A stretch of 64,000 nt of DNA from SpSt-501 sp037481615 (GCA_037481615.1 JBBFLI010000003.1), one strand, 5' to 3'; counted from the first letter of the stretch, positions 39,585 through 48,529 are shown. The notes: generated by a model not told the origin, from the sequence alone. Translations and numbers: made by a program.

Positions 39585-40375
39585 GCGGGGCCGGGAAAAT
39601 TGCCGCCCTGCGGCGGCTGGCGGAGGAGACCGTCGAGGCCGAGCCGGCCCGCAGCGGGGCGCGGTCCTGGTGGCGAAAGCCCTTGGTTGCAGCAGCGCCG
39701 GCAGACGACCGCTTCAAAGCGCTGCCCGCGATGGCGGCTCCCGATCACCTCTTGCCCCGGGACCTGCTCCCGACGGCGCGTTCGGTAGTCGTCTTCTTCA
39801 TCCCCTTCAAAAAGGAACTCGTGCGTGGCAACCGCGCGGGGGATCGCCCCAGCGCGGATTGGGGCCTCTCCTATGTGCAGACGAACGTCCTGATCGAGCA
39901 CCTGGCGGAACGGCTTGCGGCGTGGCTCGCGGGACAGGGCTTCCGCTGCGCGCTGACGCCGGCGACGCACAATTTCGACGAGGAGCGGCTGGTCGCCCGC
40001 TGGTCGCACAAGCACCTCGGGCGTCTCGTCAACCTGGGGCGCTTCGGGACCCATCGGCTGCTCATCACGCCGGCCGGGTGTGCGGGAAGACTGGGGAGCC
40101 TCGTCACCGAGGCCGAACTCGGGGAGCAACCCCTTCTCCTTGCCGCGGAGGCCTGCCTGCTCAAGGCGGGAAAGCGCTGCGGCAAATGCATTGCGGCCTG
40201 TCCCGTCTCCGCGCTCGCGGCCGAGGGGTTCGACCGCCGCCGCTGTTGGGAGCGGCTCAAGGAAAACCGGGCCGTGATCCCCGCGTTTGCCGGCCTGCCC
40301 GAGACCACCCACGTCTGCGGCAAGTGCGCCGCGATCATGCCCTGCAGCTTCCGCAACCCTCTTGAAAAGAAGTGA
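39581..40375 (+). CDS. QueG-like Fe-S protein (epoxyqueuosine reductase-related)
   Basis: A 264-aa protein related to the Fe-S part of QueG: Cys-Gly-Lys-Cys-Ile-Ala-Ala-Cys-Pro near residue 203 with an upstream Cys, and a final His-Val-Cys-Gly-Lys-Cys...Pro-Cys segment near 250. It is shorter than QueG (about 350-380) and the HEAT-like C-terminal domain is missing, so it may not act in queuosine synthesis. Start ATG 39581 overlaps the ClC stop (ATGA). Confidence 0.72.
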   Translation: MSGAGKIAALRRLAEETVEAEPARSGARSWWRKPLVAAAPADDRFKALPAMAAPDHLLPRDLLPTARSVVVFFIPFKKELVRGNRAGDRPSADWGLSYVQTNVLIEHLAERLAAWLAGQGFRCALTPATHNFDEERLVARWSHKHLGRLVNLGRFGTHRLLITPAGCAGRLGSLVTEAELGEQPLLLAAEACLLKAGKRCGKCIAACPVSALAAEGFDRRRCWERLKENRAVIPAFAGLPETTHVCGKCAAIMPCSFRNPLEKK

Positions 40376-40381
40376 AAAGAG

Positions 40382-40494
40382 GGGACGTCCATTCTGATAT
40401 CATTATTTGAGGCGACGCGATGCTCTCCGGAAGCGAAGACCCCGGCCCTTCCGGCCGGGGGGGTTACTTCAGATGATATCTGAATGGACGTCCC
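40382..40494. repeat. REPIN-like element 2 (22-base inverted arms and central hairpin)
   Basis: The arms at 40382-40403 and 40473-40494 are inverted copies over 22 bases with one mismatch. Both begin GGGACGTCCATTC and end GATATCAT. A central 8-bp hairpin (40440-40447 with 40453-40460, loop CTTCC) could also act as a terminator-like structure. The left arm starts 7 bases after the QueG-like stop and the right arm touches the stop of the next, convergent gene. It shares its end sequence with element 1. Confidence 0.7.
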
Positions 40495-40787
40495 TAGAGT
40501 TTTTCTTCGATGCGGCGGAGGAGTTCGCGGATTTCGCGCAACTGGGAGAGGATCGTTTCCGGGTCGGCCGAGGGCGGAGCCGGCTGAGCGCTCGGACCGC
40601 CGATGGCGCGGAAGATCTCGTCCAAGCGCACGCCGATGGCGACGATGAAGTAGAGGAGCACAACGAAGGCGAGTTGGCGTTCGCCCCAGCCGAGGCCGAG
40701 CCAACCCATGAGGATCGCCCCGAAAAAGACGAGGCTCGTCACCGTGTAGGGGTGCCGGGCGAGCCAGCGTACCGCCGCGCGCCTCAT
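40494..40787 (-). CDS. Small two-span membrane protein, function unknown
   Basis: A 97-aa protein with two membrane segments (about residues 15-32 and 38-57) and a C-terminal charged helix (Arg-Glu-Ile-Arg-Glu-Leu-Leu-Arg-Arg-Ile-Glu) likely to form a coiled coil. I start at ATG 40787; the frame extends upstream but only as Ser/Cys-rich shadow sequence. No family recognised. It lies downstream of the acyl-CoA ligase on the same strand. Confidence 0.6.
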   Translation of the reverse strand: MRRAAVRWLARHPYTVTSLVFFGAILMGWLGLGWGERQLAFVVLLYFIVAIGVRLDEIFRAIGGPSAQPAPPSADPETILSQLREIRELLRRIEEKL

Positions 40788-40830
40788 CGGGGGACGGACG
40801 CCTCCGCAGCGAAAGGGAAAAGAGGCCGGT

Positions 40831-42567
40831 TCACTTTTTGGCCAGCTCCTCCTGCCGCAGCAGCCGCCGCAGCACCTTGCCGACGTTCGACATGGGCAGG
40901 CTGTCGCGGAACTCGATGAACTTGGGCCGCTTGTAACCTGCCATCTTCTCGCGGCAGAAGGCAAGGATTTCTTCCTCGGTCGCCGTCTCGCCGGGCTTAA
41001 GTTGGATGAAGGCCTTCACGGCCTCGCCGCTTTTCTCGTCGGGGACTCCGATCACGGCCGCGATCGCCACCTTGGGGTGCTGGAAGAGGACGTCTTCCAC
41101 CTCGCGCGGGTAGACGTTGAATCCCCCGACCAGGATCAGGTCCTTTTTGCGGTCGGTGATGTGGATGTAGCCATCGGGGTCGATGTGACCGATGTCGCCG
41201 GTCAGGAAGTAGCGTTTGCCGTCGATTGCGCGGAAGACCCGCTCGTCCTCCTCGGGCTTGTTCCAGTAGCCCTTCATCACCTGCGGGCCGCAGACGGCGA
41301 GCTCGCCGTCCTCGCCCCGCGGCAGCTCCTCGAGGCCCGTCACGAGATCCACGATCTTCACATCCGTTCCGGGGATGGGGAACCCGATCGTCCCGATGCG
41401 GCGCTGCCGCGTATTGGTCGGGTTCACGGTGACGACGGGCGCTGTTTCGCTCAAACCGTAGCCCTCGAAGATGACCGCACCGGTCTTTTCCTCGAACCGT
41501 CGGCAGACCTCGGGCGGAAGCGGCGCCCCGCCCGAGAAACAGCCCAGAAGCGAAGAGAGATCGTAGCGGTCGAGATGCGGGTGATTCGTGAAGGCCATGA
41601 AGATCGTCGGCACGGCCGGCATCACCGTCGGCCGCTGTTTTTGCACGATCTTCAACACCTCGGTGAACGGCGGGTTCCCGGCGCGGGGGTCGGGGACGCA
41701 GATCAGGCGGCTTGCGCTCGCGCAGGCCGAGAGCATGGCACAGGTCATGCCGAAGCTGTGGTACCAGGGCAGGACCCCCAGATAGGTATGGAAGGCCATG
41801 CGCTGCGGCTCGGGCTTGGCGCCCGGTTCGTGGACGAGGCGGATCCAGGCCGTGATCGCGGCAAGATCGTAGTAGAAATTCGCATGGGTGAGGCAGGCGC
41901 CCTTGGGCACGCCGGTCGTCCCGCCCGTGTAAAGGATGAGGGCCAAGTCCTCCCGGGGGTCGATCTCGACCGCGGGCGGCTCGGGACGGGAGCGGGCCAC
42001 GATGTCGTCGAAGAACAGGTGCCCGCGCTCGTAGGAGGGGGCGTGCGGGATTTTGCCGAGCAGCCCCCCGAGGAAGGCCTTGAGCTTGGGCAGGTAGGAT
42101 TTGACGCCGCAGATGACGACCGTTTCCACCGCCGTCTCTTCGATCGCCTTGACGGTCGTGGGGTAGAAGACGGGGTGATCCATGCAGAAGACGGCCTTCG
42201 CGCCGCAGTCCTTGAGCTGGTGCTGCAGCTCCTGGGCTTTGTAGAGGGGGTTGCAGGTGACGGCGACCGCGCCGGCCTTCAGGATCCCGAAGTAGATCGG
42301 CGGGTAGTGCGGCAGGTTGGGCAGAAAGATCGCCACGCGGTCCCCCTTGCGGATGCCGCGGTCGGCGAGGAAGCGGGCGATGCGGTCGGCGGTCTCCTTG
42401 ACCTGGGCATAAGTCCGCCCGGCGTCGCTGAAGACGGTGTAGACCCGGTCCGGGAAGGCGCGTGCCGTCTCGTCGAGAACCGAAAAGAGCGGTTTTTCAT
42501 AGCCCTGGATTTCGCGGGGGACCCCTTCGGGCCAGTGGGGCGTGGGCCAACCGGTCGTGGTCATCAC
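40831..42567 (-). CDS. fadD: Long-chain fatty acid-CoA ligase-like AMP-forming enzyme
   Basis: A 578-aa ANL-superfamily enzyme. The P-loop motif Tyr-Thr-Gly-Gly-Thr-Thr-Gly-Val-Pro-Lys-Gly lies near residue 210, Tyr-Gly-Leu-Ser-Glu-Thr near 370, Thr-Gly-Asp near 450, the hinge Asp-Arg-Lys-Lys-Asp near 467 and the catalytic Lys in Gly-Lys-Val-Leu-Arg-Arg near the end. It activates fatty or aromatic acids to CoA esters with ATP. It has its own strong promoter just upstream, and an acyl-chain preference cannot be read from sequence alone. Confidence 0.87.
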   Translation of the reverse strand: MMTTTGWPTPHWPEGVPREIQGYEKPLFSVLDETARAFPDRVYTVFSDAGRTYAQVKETADRIARFLADRGIRKGDRVAIFLPNLPHYPPIYFGILKAGAVAVTCNPLYKAQELQHQLKDCGAKAVFCMDHPVFYPTTVKAIEETAVETVVICGVKSYLPKLKAFLGGLLGKIPHAPSYERGHLFFDDIVARSRPEPPAVEIDPREDLALILYTGGTTGVPKGACLTHANFYYDLAAITAWIRLVHEPGAKPEPQRMAFHTYLGVLPWYHSFGMTCAMLSACASASRLICVPDPRAGNPPFTEVLKIVQKQRPTVMPAVPTIFMAFTNHPHLDRYDLSSLLGCFSGGAPLPPEVCRRFEEKTGAVIFEGYGLSETAPVVTVNPTNTRQRRIGTIGFPIPGTDVKIVDLVTGLEELPRGEDGELAVCGPQVMKGYWNKPEEDERVFRAIDGKRYFLTGDIGHIDPDGYIHITDRKKDLILVGGFNVYPREVEDVLFQHPKVAIAAVIGVPDEKSGEAVKAFIQLKPGETATEEEILAFCREKMAGYKRPKFIEFRDSLPMSNVGKVLRRLLRQEELAKK

Positions 42568-42622
42568 GTCCTCCTTCTTGGGGGTGGGGCGGGGTCAAGG
42601 CGGAAACCGGGGAAACGGGCGG

Positions 42623-42652
42623 ACTATAGAAAAACTCCGCAGGAGGTGTCAA
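42623..42652 (-). promoter_or_regulatory. Predicted sigma70-type promoter for the acyl-CoA ligase
   Basis: On the minus strand TTGACA (42652-42647) and TATAGT (42628-42623) are separated by 18 bases. The first box is perfect and the second matches five of six. It overlaps the last codons of the upstream HD-domain gene and lies 56 bases before the ATG. Confidence 0.7.
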
Positions 42653-43431
42653 CGCGCAGGAGGCGATGGCGAGTGCAGCCGCGCGACCTCTTCGGCGAGC
42701 AAACGGTAGAGCTCGTGGCCGATCGCAATCCCCGCGTCGATGAATTGCGGCCCGTAGAGCCGGCCCGTGGGGGTGCGAAACGTCCCCCGGATGCGGTTCA
42801 GGCTTTCGATCCCGGCGGGCCAGCGGGCGAGGAATTCCTCCGGGGGGATCCGGCTCGCGGACACCATCTCCCAGAGGGTGTCGGTGAAATTGTCCGGGCC
42901 CCAGCGGAACTTGTCGGCATCGTAAAGGCAGTCGGAGAGCAGCGCCCCCTCCCGCGTGTCGACGGGCACAGCGGCCTTGAAGGCCTCGTGGTTGCGGATC
43001 GCGATGCGGATGTCCTCGATCTCCTCCGTCCGCAGCAGACGGCCGGAAAGGAAACGGGCCGCCAGGGCGGCCCCGCGTTCGGCATGGTTTTCTTCCCGCC
43101 GCAGCACGTCGTGCAGCAAGCCGGCCGCGTGGGCGATTTCCATCCGCCGGCGCAGGGGCGCCTCCTCCCAGCCGGCGGCGCGTCCCTCGATCCAGCTGAG
43201 GGCGCCGGCGTCGACGGCGACCCGGGTGGCGTGCCGGATGCCGTGACCGTATCCCTCCTCCAGCAGGCCTTCGAGATCGCGGCGCAACTCGAGGACGAGG
43301 GGCGCGGAATCGAAGATTTCAAGCGAGCGGGAGACGGCTTCCGCCTGGTCCCGGTAGAAGGCGGGCGGCGACTGGCCGCGGGCGATCTCCCGTGCCCGGG
43401 CCTGCAGCCGGGCGTAGAGCAGGGCGATCAT
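42649..43431 (-). CDS. HD-domain protein
   Basis: A 260-aa protein with HD-superfamily metal motifs: Gly-His-Gly-Ile-Arg-His near residue 62, Leu-Leu-His-Asp near 105, His near 116 and an Asp near 170 (Asp-Ala-Asp-Lys). It is probably a metal-dependent phosphohydrolase acting on a nucleotide or related phosphate. No partner domain is present. It is co-directional with neighbouring genes but not tightly coupled. Confidence 0.75.
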   Translation of the reverse strand: MIALLYARLQARAREIARGQSPPAFYRDQAEAVSRSLEIFDSAPLVLELRRDLEGLLEEGYGHGIRHATRVAVDAGALSWIEGRAAGWEEAPLRRRMEIAHAAGLLHDVLRREENHAERGAALAARFLSGRLLRTEEIEDIRIAIRNHEAFKAAVPVDTREGALLSDCLYDADKFRWGPDNFTDTLWEMVSASRIPPEEFLARWPAGIESLNRIRGTFRTPTGRLYGPQFIDAGIAIGHELYRLLAEEVARLHSPSPPAR

Positions 43432-43524
43432 GGGGATCGATCGCCTCGCCGGCGCGCAAAAAAAGGGAGCTTCCGGAAGGAAACCCTCTCGGGACGGGGG
43501 GGCGACGGGGGAGAGGGGAGGCGT

Positions 43525-44019
43525 TCAGCCTTCGAGCAACTGGAACGGGCGGCCGCAGACCTTCCAGGCACCGGCTTCCTTCTTCAGCAGGAGGGTTTCT
43601 TCCACGGCGTGGGTTTCACCGACCGCGAACCAGCGCGCAATCAACCCGTAGACGGGGTTGATCGTCCGGCGTCTTTCGCCCCGGAGCAGAACGCGGGCGG
43701 TTTCGCCGTCGTTTTCGAGCGTGCGCGTATCCACGTGGAAGAGGCCCTGCTTCAGGTAGTGCGGCGGGAAGCCCGCGGCGCGGGCCTCGTTTTCCTTGCG
43801 CTCGAGGAAAGAGGCGACGGGATCGGTTTTCGCGGCGGAGGCGATTTCGCGGCACAGGCGCTCGGACATGGCCGGCTCGAGCCAGAAATAGGCCTCGGCG
43901 AATTCGACGGCCGCTTTCTCCGGTGTGTCCCGCTGGTCGGCGACGGCCAGCACCACCTGCAGGATGAGCGCGAGCATGAGAATCGAAGTGAAGGTGAGAA
44001 ACCGGGTGCCGCTGTCCAT
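43525..44019 (-). CDS. Conserved hypothetical exported or membrane-anchored protein
   Basis: A 164-aa protein with an N-terminal hydrophobic segment (about 7-27) that may be an uncleaved anchor or signal peptide. The rest is soluble, rich in Glu/Arg, and ends with Trp-Lys-Val-Cys-Gly, a pattern reminiscent of small NTF2-like domains in which a conserved Trp-Lys-Val closes the last strand. Function unknown. It lies 113 bases downstream of nrdG on the same strand. Confidence 0.6.
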   Translation of the reverse strand: MDSGTRFLTFTSILMLALILQVVLAVADQRDTPEKAAVEFAEAYFWLEPAMSERLCREIASAAKTDPVASFLERKENEARAAGFPPHYLKQGLFHVDTRTLENDGETARVLLRGERRRTINPVYGLIARWFAVGETHAVEETLLLKKEAGAWKVCGRPFQLLEG

Positions 44020-44132
44020 CGGGGTCCCTCCTCCTTATGGATCTGATCGTCGCGGTCTTGCGGGAGACGGGAAATGCCTGCGAGGCGAGCGGCTTTCTTT
44101 ACCACGATCGCCGCGGCGAGACAAGACTTTTT

Positions 44133-44831
44133 TCAGCGCAGCACGCACTCCCGGACCCAGGGGGCCGCGGCCTGCTGCAGGGCGTTCATCTCCTCGGGGC
44201 TGAAGGCGGGATGGACGCCGTCGAAAAATTCGGGGCGCAGCACCCCTCCCAGCCGCACGGGCTGCAGGGCGTAGCGCCGGCAGCCCCGGATGCACCGGGC
44301 GATGCGCTCGACGATCTCCGGGGAGACGAACGGCCGGGCGCAGGTCGTGCGGAACTCGTAGTCGATCGTGGATTCGAGCAGGATGCGCACGCTCGCCAGG
44401 ATTTCGGCCCGGCGGTCCCGGTCGCAGAGGCACGCGGGGTAGCGCTCGGGGTCGGACTTGACATCCATCGCCACGTAATCGACGAGACCCTCGCGGATGA
44501 GCCGGGCGAGCATCGCCGGGCGGCTGCCGTTGGTGTCGAGCTTGAGCGGATAGCCGATTTCCTTGATCCGGCGGCAGAAATCCGGCAGGCCGGCGTGCAG
44601 GGTGGGCTCGCCCCCCGAGACGACGACCCCCTCGAGAAAACCGCGCCTGGCGGCGAGGAAATCGAAGATCTCCTCGGCCGGCATCCCCTGCCCGCCGCCT
44701 TCGTTTCGCCCCGTCAGTTGCGGGTTGTGGCAGTAGGGGCATTCGAAGTCGCAGCCCGAGAGAAAGACGACGCAACTCATCTTGCCCGGGTAATCGATGA
44801 AGGACTGTTTCTGCAGGCCGCCGATGCGCAT
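44133..44831 (-). CDS. nrdG: Anaerobic ribonucleotide reductase activating protein NrdG (radical SAM)
   Basis: A 232-aa radical SAM activase with the cluster motif Cys-Asp-Phe-Glu-Cys-Pro-Tyr-Cys near residue 27, Gly-Gly-Glu-Pro-Thr near 69, and Asp-Thr-Asn-Gly-Ser. The opening Ile-Gly-Gly-Leu-Gln-Lys-Gln-Ser-Phe-Ile-Asp-Tyr-Pro-Gly-Lys is typical of this NrdG subgroup. It generates the glycyl radical on NrdD, encoded just upstream with an 17-base gap. Confidence 0.9.
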   Translation of the reverse strand: MRIGGLQKQSFIDYPGKMSCVVFLSGCDFECPYCHNPQLTGRNEGGGQGMPAEEIFDFLAARRGFLEGVVVSGGEPTLHAGLPDFCRRIKEIGYPLKLDTNGSRPAMLARLIREGLVDYVAMDVKSDPERYPACLCDRDRRAEILASVRILLESTIDYEFRTTCARPFVSPEIVERIARCIRGCRRYALQPVRLGGVLRPEFFDGVHPAFSPEEMNALQQAAAPWVRECVLR

Positions 44832-44848
44832 CGCCCCGCCCCCCCGGC

Positions 44849-46945
44849 TCAGACCGCCACGCGGTAGGTTTTGCGGTTCTCGAACTCCGCTTGCTTGCCG
44901 CTGTTCCACTGCTTGACGGGGCGCAGGTACCCCACCACCCGGGAGTAGACCTCCGTCGGCTCCTGGCAGCGGGAGCAGACCGGCTGCTCGCCGGCGAGGT
45001 AGCCGTGGGTCGGGCAGACGCTGAAGGTCGGGGTGAGGGTGAAGTAGGGCAGCCGGTAGTTGGAGGCGATGCGGCGGACGAGGTTGCGCACGACGAGCGG
45101 GTCCCGGATCTCCTCGCCGAGGAAGATGTGCAGCACCGTCCCGCCGGTGTACTTCGTCTGCAGCTCGTCCTGCAGCCGCAGCGTTTCGAAGAGGTCGTCG
45201 GTGAAGCCGACCGGCAGGTGGGTCGAGTTCGTGTAGTAGGGCGCTGCCCCGCGGGAGCGCACGTCTTCCTCGTTCGCGCAGCGGATATCGGGGAAGCGGT
45301 TCTTGTCGAGCTTGGCCAGACGGAAGGAGGTCCCTTCGCCGGGGGTCGCCTCCAGGTTGAAGAGCGCGCCGGTTGCCTCCTGGAGACCCGAGATGGCCTC
45401 GCGCAGGAAATCCATGACCCCGAGGGCGAAGCGCTGGCCCTCCGGCGTGGTGAGGTCCTGTCCCAGGAAATTCAGGCAGGCCTCGTTCATGCCGATGATG
45501 CCGATCGTCGAGAAATGATTTTTCCAGTAAATCCCGAAGGCCTTCTTGATTTCCCGCAGGTAGAAGCGCGAATAGGGGTAGAGGTTCTTGTCGGTGAACT
45601 GCTCGAGCACCTTGCGCTTGATCTGCAGGCTCTCGGCCGCCAGCTGCACGAGGCGGCCGAGCCGGGCGAAGAAGTCGGCTTCCGAGTCGCTCAGGTGGCC
45701 CAGCCGCGGCAGGTTGAGGGTCACGACCCCGACCGAGCCGGTGAGGGGGTTCGCCCCGAAGAGCCCGCCGCCGCGCTTGAGGAGTTCGCGGTTGTCCAGC
45801 CGCAGGCGGCAGCACATCGAACGGGCGTCCTCGGGGGACATGTCGGATTGGATGAAGTTGGAGAAGTAGGGGATGCCGTATTTCCCGGTCATGCGCCACA
45901 GGGGCTCGAGCTCGGGGTTTTCCCAGTCGAAATCGCGGGTCAGGTTGTAGGTCGGAATGGGGAAGGTGAAGACGCGGCCGCGGGCGTCGCCCTCCATCAT
46001 GACCTCGGCGAAGGCGCGGTTGATGAGGTTCATCTCGGCCTGGAACTCGCCGTAGGTCGCCTGCTGCTCCCGGCCGCCGATGACGACGGGCAGGTCGCGC
46101 AGGTTGGCGGGCGGCCGGAGATCCACGGTGATGTTGCTGAAGGGGGTCTGAAAGCCGACCCGCGTCGGGATGTTGATGTTGAAGACGAACTCCTGGAGCG
46201 CCTGCTTCACCTCGCGGTAATCGAGGCGATCCCAGGCGACGAAGGGGGCGAGCAGGGTGTCGAAGTTGGAGATCGCCTGGGCGCCCGCCGCCTCCCCCTG
46301 GAGGGTGTAGAAAAAGTTCACGATCTGCCCCAGGGCGCTCCTCAGGTGCTTCGGGGGCGAGCTCTCGACCTTGCCCTCGACCCCGCGGAAGCCCTGCCGG
46401 AGCAGATCGAGGAGGTCCCAGCCCACGCAGTAGACGGCGAGCAAGTTCAGGTCGTGAATGTGGAGATCGCCCTCGAGGTGGGCCTGGCGGATCTCCGGGG
46501 GGTAGATGCTGTTCAGCCAGTACTCGGCCGTGATCTCCGAGGAGATGTAGTGGTTCAACCCCTGCAGCGAGTAGCTCATGTTGCTGTTCTCGCGGATCTT
46601 CCAGTCGAGCTTCTCGATGTAGTGGTTGACGAGATCGACGTGCGCCCGGGTGGCGATGCGCCGGATCTGGGCATGCTGCTCGCGGTAGAGGATATAGGCC
46701 TTGGCCGTGCGGTAGTAGGGGGAGTCGAGGAGCACCCGCTCGACGATGTCCTGGATCTCCTCCACCTTGGGCACGGGCCCGAGACGCAGCTCGTGGGCGA
46801 GGGTGAGGACGCGGAGGGTCAGCTTCTTCGCCTCCCGCTCCTCGAACTCTCCGGTCGCCCGACCCGCCTTGGCGATGGCCGCGGTGATCTTGGAGGAATC
46901 GAACTCCACAATCCTGCCGTCACGTTTTTCGATCTGGTCGAACAC
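44849..46945 (-). CDS. nrdD: Anaerobic (class III) ribonucleoside-triphosphate reductase NrdD
   Basis: A 698-aa enzyme beginning at GTG 46945. An N-terminal ATP-cone (about 1-95, Lys-Arg-Asp-Gly-Arg) is followed by the catalytic barrel. The C-terminus has the zinc site (Cys-Pro-Thr-His-Gly and Cys-Ser-Arg-Cys) and the glycyl radical loop Arg-Val-Val-Gly-Tyr-Leu-Arg-Pro, then Trp-Asn-Ser-Gly-Lys. It reduces NTPs to dNTPs without oxygen. nrdG follows. Upstream are a promoter and a possible NrdR box. Confidence 0.95.
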   Translation of the reverse strand: MFDQIEKRDGRIVEFDSSKITAAIAKAGRATGEFEEREAKKLTLRVLTLAHELRLGPVPKVEEIQDIVERVLLDSPYYRTAKAYILYREQHAQIRRIATRAHVDLVNHYIEKLDWKIRENSNMSYSLQGLNHYISSEITAEYWLNSIYPPEIRQAHLEGDLHIHDLNLLAVYCVGWDLLDLLRQGFRGVEGKVESSPPKHLRSALGQIVNFFYTLQGEAAGAQAISNFDTLLAPFVAWDRLDYREVKQALQEFVFNINIPTRVGFQTPFSNITVDLRPPANLRDLPVVIGGREQQATYGEFQAEMNLINRAFAEVMMEGDARGRVFTFPIPTYNLTRDFDWENPELEPLWRMTGKYGIPYFSNFIQSDMSPEDARSMCCRLRLDNRELLKRGGGLFGANPLTGSVGVVTLNLPRLGHLSDSEADFFARLGRLVQLAAESLQIKRKVLEQFTDKNLYPYSRFYLREIKKAFGIYWKNHFSTIGIIGMNEACLNFLGQDLTTPEGQRFALGVMDFLREAISGLQEATGALFNLEATPGEGTSFRLAKLDKNRFPDIRCANEEDVRSRGAAPYYTNSTHLPVGFTDDLFETLRLQDELQTKYTGGTVLHIFLGEEIRDPLVVRNLVRRIASNYRLPYFTLTPTFSVCPTHGYLAGEQPVCSRCQEPTEVYSRVVGYLRPVKQWNSGKQAEFENRKTYRVAV

Positions 46946-47100
46946 GAAACACCTCTTCCTCGCCTGCCGGTGGCTCTTCCTTGCGTGAGTGGGCCTCGGC
47001 GATGGCCCCCCGGCTCGCGGCCGGTTGCGGGCCGGATCCGTCTCCCGGCGAACCCTCGGGCGAGGGCGGTTTGAGATCTCGGAAATGAACTAATGGACTC

Positions 47101-47130
47101 ATATTACCCCAACATCTTGGGGATGGTCAA
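47101..47130 (-). promoter_or_regulatory. Predicted nrdD promoter with palindrome in the spacer
   Basis: On the minus strand TTGACC (47130-47125) and TAATAT (47106-47101) are 18 bases apart. The spacer contains a perfect inverted repeat CCCCAA-N4-TTGGGG (47107-47122), which could hold a regulator. The start codon is 156 bases further on, leaving a long leader. Confidence 0.55.
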
Positions 47131-47137
47131 GAAAAAT

Positions 47138-47153
47138 TTACAACATATAGTGA
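47138..47153. promoter_or_regulatory. Candidate NrdR box upstream of nrdD
   Basis: The 16 bases match the palindromic NrdR box consensus at about 12 positions, the right half (ATATAGTG) best. It sits directly upstream of the -35 box. NrdR boxes normally come in pairs about three helical turns apart and I do not see a convincing second copy. Confidence 0.3.
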
Positions 47154-47195
47154 TTATTAGAAAAAAACCTTCGGCCGCCGTCGCTGGGCCCGGAG

Positions 47196-48065
47196 TCAGC
47201 GGGCGGCGACGACGTAGTCGGCGATTCCGGGGGTGACCTCTTCGCCGGGCGAGAGAGGGTAGACGGTGCGGAAAGGAAGGCCGTTTCGCCGGAAGGCGCG
47301 CGCGGGGATGCCGTAGCGGTGTTGGATGTGCCCGTTTCCGGCGAGGACCACCATACGGCCCGGTCCGAGGCGGCGGGCCACCGCCTCGGCCATGGCCTCG
47401 TCCCAGACGCACTGGACGAGGTAGAAATCCTCGAAGCGCACGCGGTTTCGAAAGTCGTGCCGGGCGAAGACGGCCTCGGCGAAGCGGCGGTGCGCTTCCA
47501 CGCCGAGGTCGATCTCCGCGGGGAGAAACGACTTCTCGGCGGCGGAGAGATGCTCGATGCCGCCGACGCGGATCTTGGGGGGAATGTGAAAGGGGATGTT
47601 CAGGGCGTGGACCGGAAGCCGTTGATCGCGGGCGAACTCGAGGATCGCGCGGTAGAGGCCGAAGTCGTATCGCCAGTTCGCATACCAGTGGGTGCGGCGC
47701 AAAAACTCCTCCTCGCCGAGCTGCCCCCGCGACCAGGACTCCAGAGCCGGCTGGTAGCTCGTGTCGAACATCTCGAGGCCGAGCGACCAGGCCGCGGGAT
47801 CCGGGAGAACGAGCGCCCGCAGGATGTCGAGTTGCAACTCGTGGTGCGCGGCCTGGGTGTGCGTCTCCCCGATGTAGACGACCCGCGCCGTGCGCAGCCC
47901 GGCGATCATCTCCTCCCAGGAGACGGGGCGGCCCTCCGGGCCGGAGACGATCTGCCAGCGCGAAAGCTCTGCGGCCGGCGGGGCGGGCCGGGCGGCCGGC
48001 AGGGTGCAGCCGGCGGCGGCTGCCGCCGCCGCCGCGACCAGCAGGCCGGCGAAGAGCCGGAGCAC
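47196..48065 (-). CDS. ChaN-like (DUF399) lipoprotein
   Basis: About 289 aa from GTG 48065. A signal peptide with a long Ala run ends in an Ala-Ala-Gly-Cys lipobox near residue 17. The mature part has Val-Val-Tyr-Ile-Gly-Glu-Thr-His-Thr, the ChaN/DUF399 signature, and Gly-Asn-Gly-His-Ile near residue 250. ChaN binds haem and is iron-regulated in some bacteria. The start is uncertain because the best ribosome site (AAGGAAGG) lies 17 bases upstream. Confidence 0.8.
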   Translation of the reverse strand: MLRLFAGLLVAAAAAAAAGCTLPAARPAPPAAELSRWQIVSGPEGRPVSWEEMIAGLRTARVVYIGETHTQAAHHELQLDILRALVLPDPAAWSLGLEMFDTSYQPALESWSRGQLGEEEFLRRTHWYANWRYDFGLYRAILEFARDQRLPVHALNIPFHIPPKIRVGGIEHLSAAEKSFLPAEIDLGVEAHRRFAEAVFARHDFRNRVRFEDFYLVQCVWDEAMAEAVARRLGPGRMVVLAGNGHIQHRYGIPARAFRRNGLPFRTVYPLSPGEEVTPGIADYVVAAR

Positions 48066-48121
48066 GGCCCGATCGCCGGGGGCCTTCCTTTGCGGCGGTC
48101 GCGGGTCTTGCGCCTTCCCCC

Positions 48122-48529
48122 TCACTGCATCTTCCCGGTGGCGTTCACCGCGTTCAGGATTTTCATCATCTGGGCGATGGGGATGTAGCCGGGGCGGTGG
48201 CCGATCACCTCGCCCGTTTCGCTCATGAACCACAGATCGGGCAGGCTCTTCACCCGGAACATCCGCGCCGTCTCCCCCTCGCGGTCGGAGTCGATGCGGA
48301 TGGCGATGAAGTGGCGGTTCAGGGTCTCCACCACGGCGGGGTCGCGGAAGGTTTTCTGCTCCATCTCGGCGCAGAAGGGGCACCAGTCGGCCCGGAAGTA
48401 GAGCATGGCCTTCTTTTTCTCGAAGCGGCTGCGGGCCATGCCGCTTTCGAAGCCGTGCCACTGGATCTCCTCGGCCGAAGCGGCGGCACAGGCGAAAAAC
48501 ATCAAGAAGAGCGCAACGGCGGATCGCAT
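48122..48529 (-). CDS. Thioredoxin-like periplasmic thiol protein
   Basis: A 135-aa protein with a signal peptide (about 1-19, Ala-Ser-Ala) and a thioredoxin fold with Trp-Cys-Pro-Phe-Cys near residue 46 and the cis-Pro segment Ser-Leu-Pro-Asp-Leu near 95. It resembles thioredoxin_7 or DsbD-gamma-type domains. AAGGAG precedes ATG 48529, which lies inside the last 28 bases of the upstream radical SAM gene, so the two are translationally coupled. Confidence 0.85.
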   Translation of the reverse strand: MRSAVALFLMFFACAAASAEEIQWHGFESGMARSRFEKKKAMLYFRADWCPFCAEMEQKTFRDPAVVETLNRHFIAIRIDSDREGETARMFRVKSLPDLWFMSETGEVIGHRPGYIPIAQMMKILNAVNATGKMQ

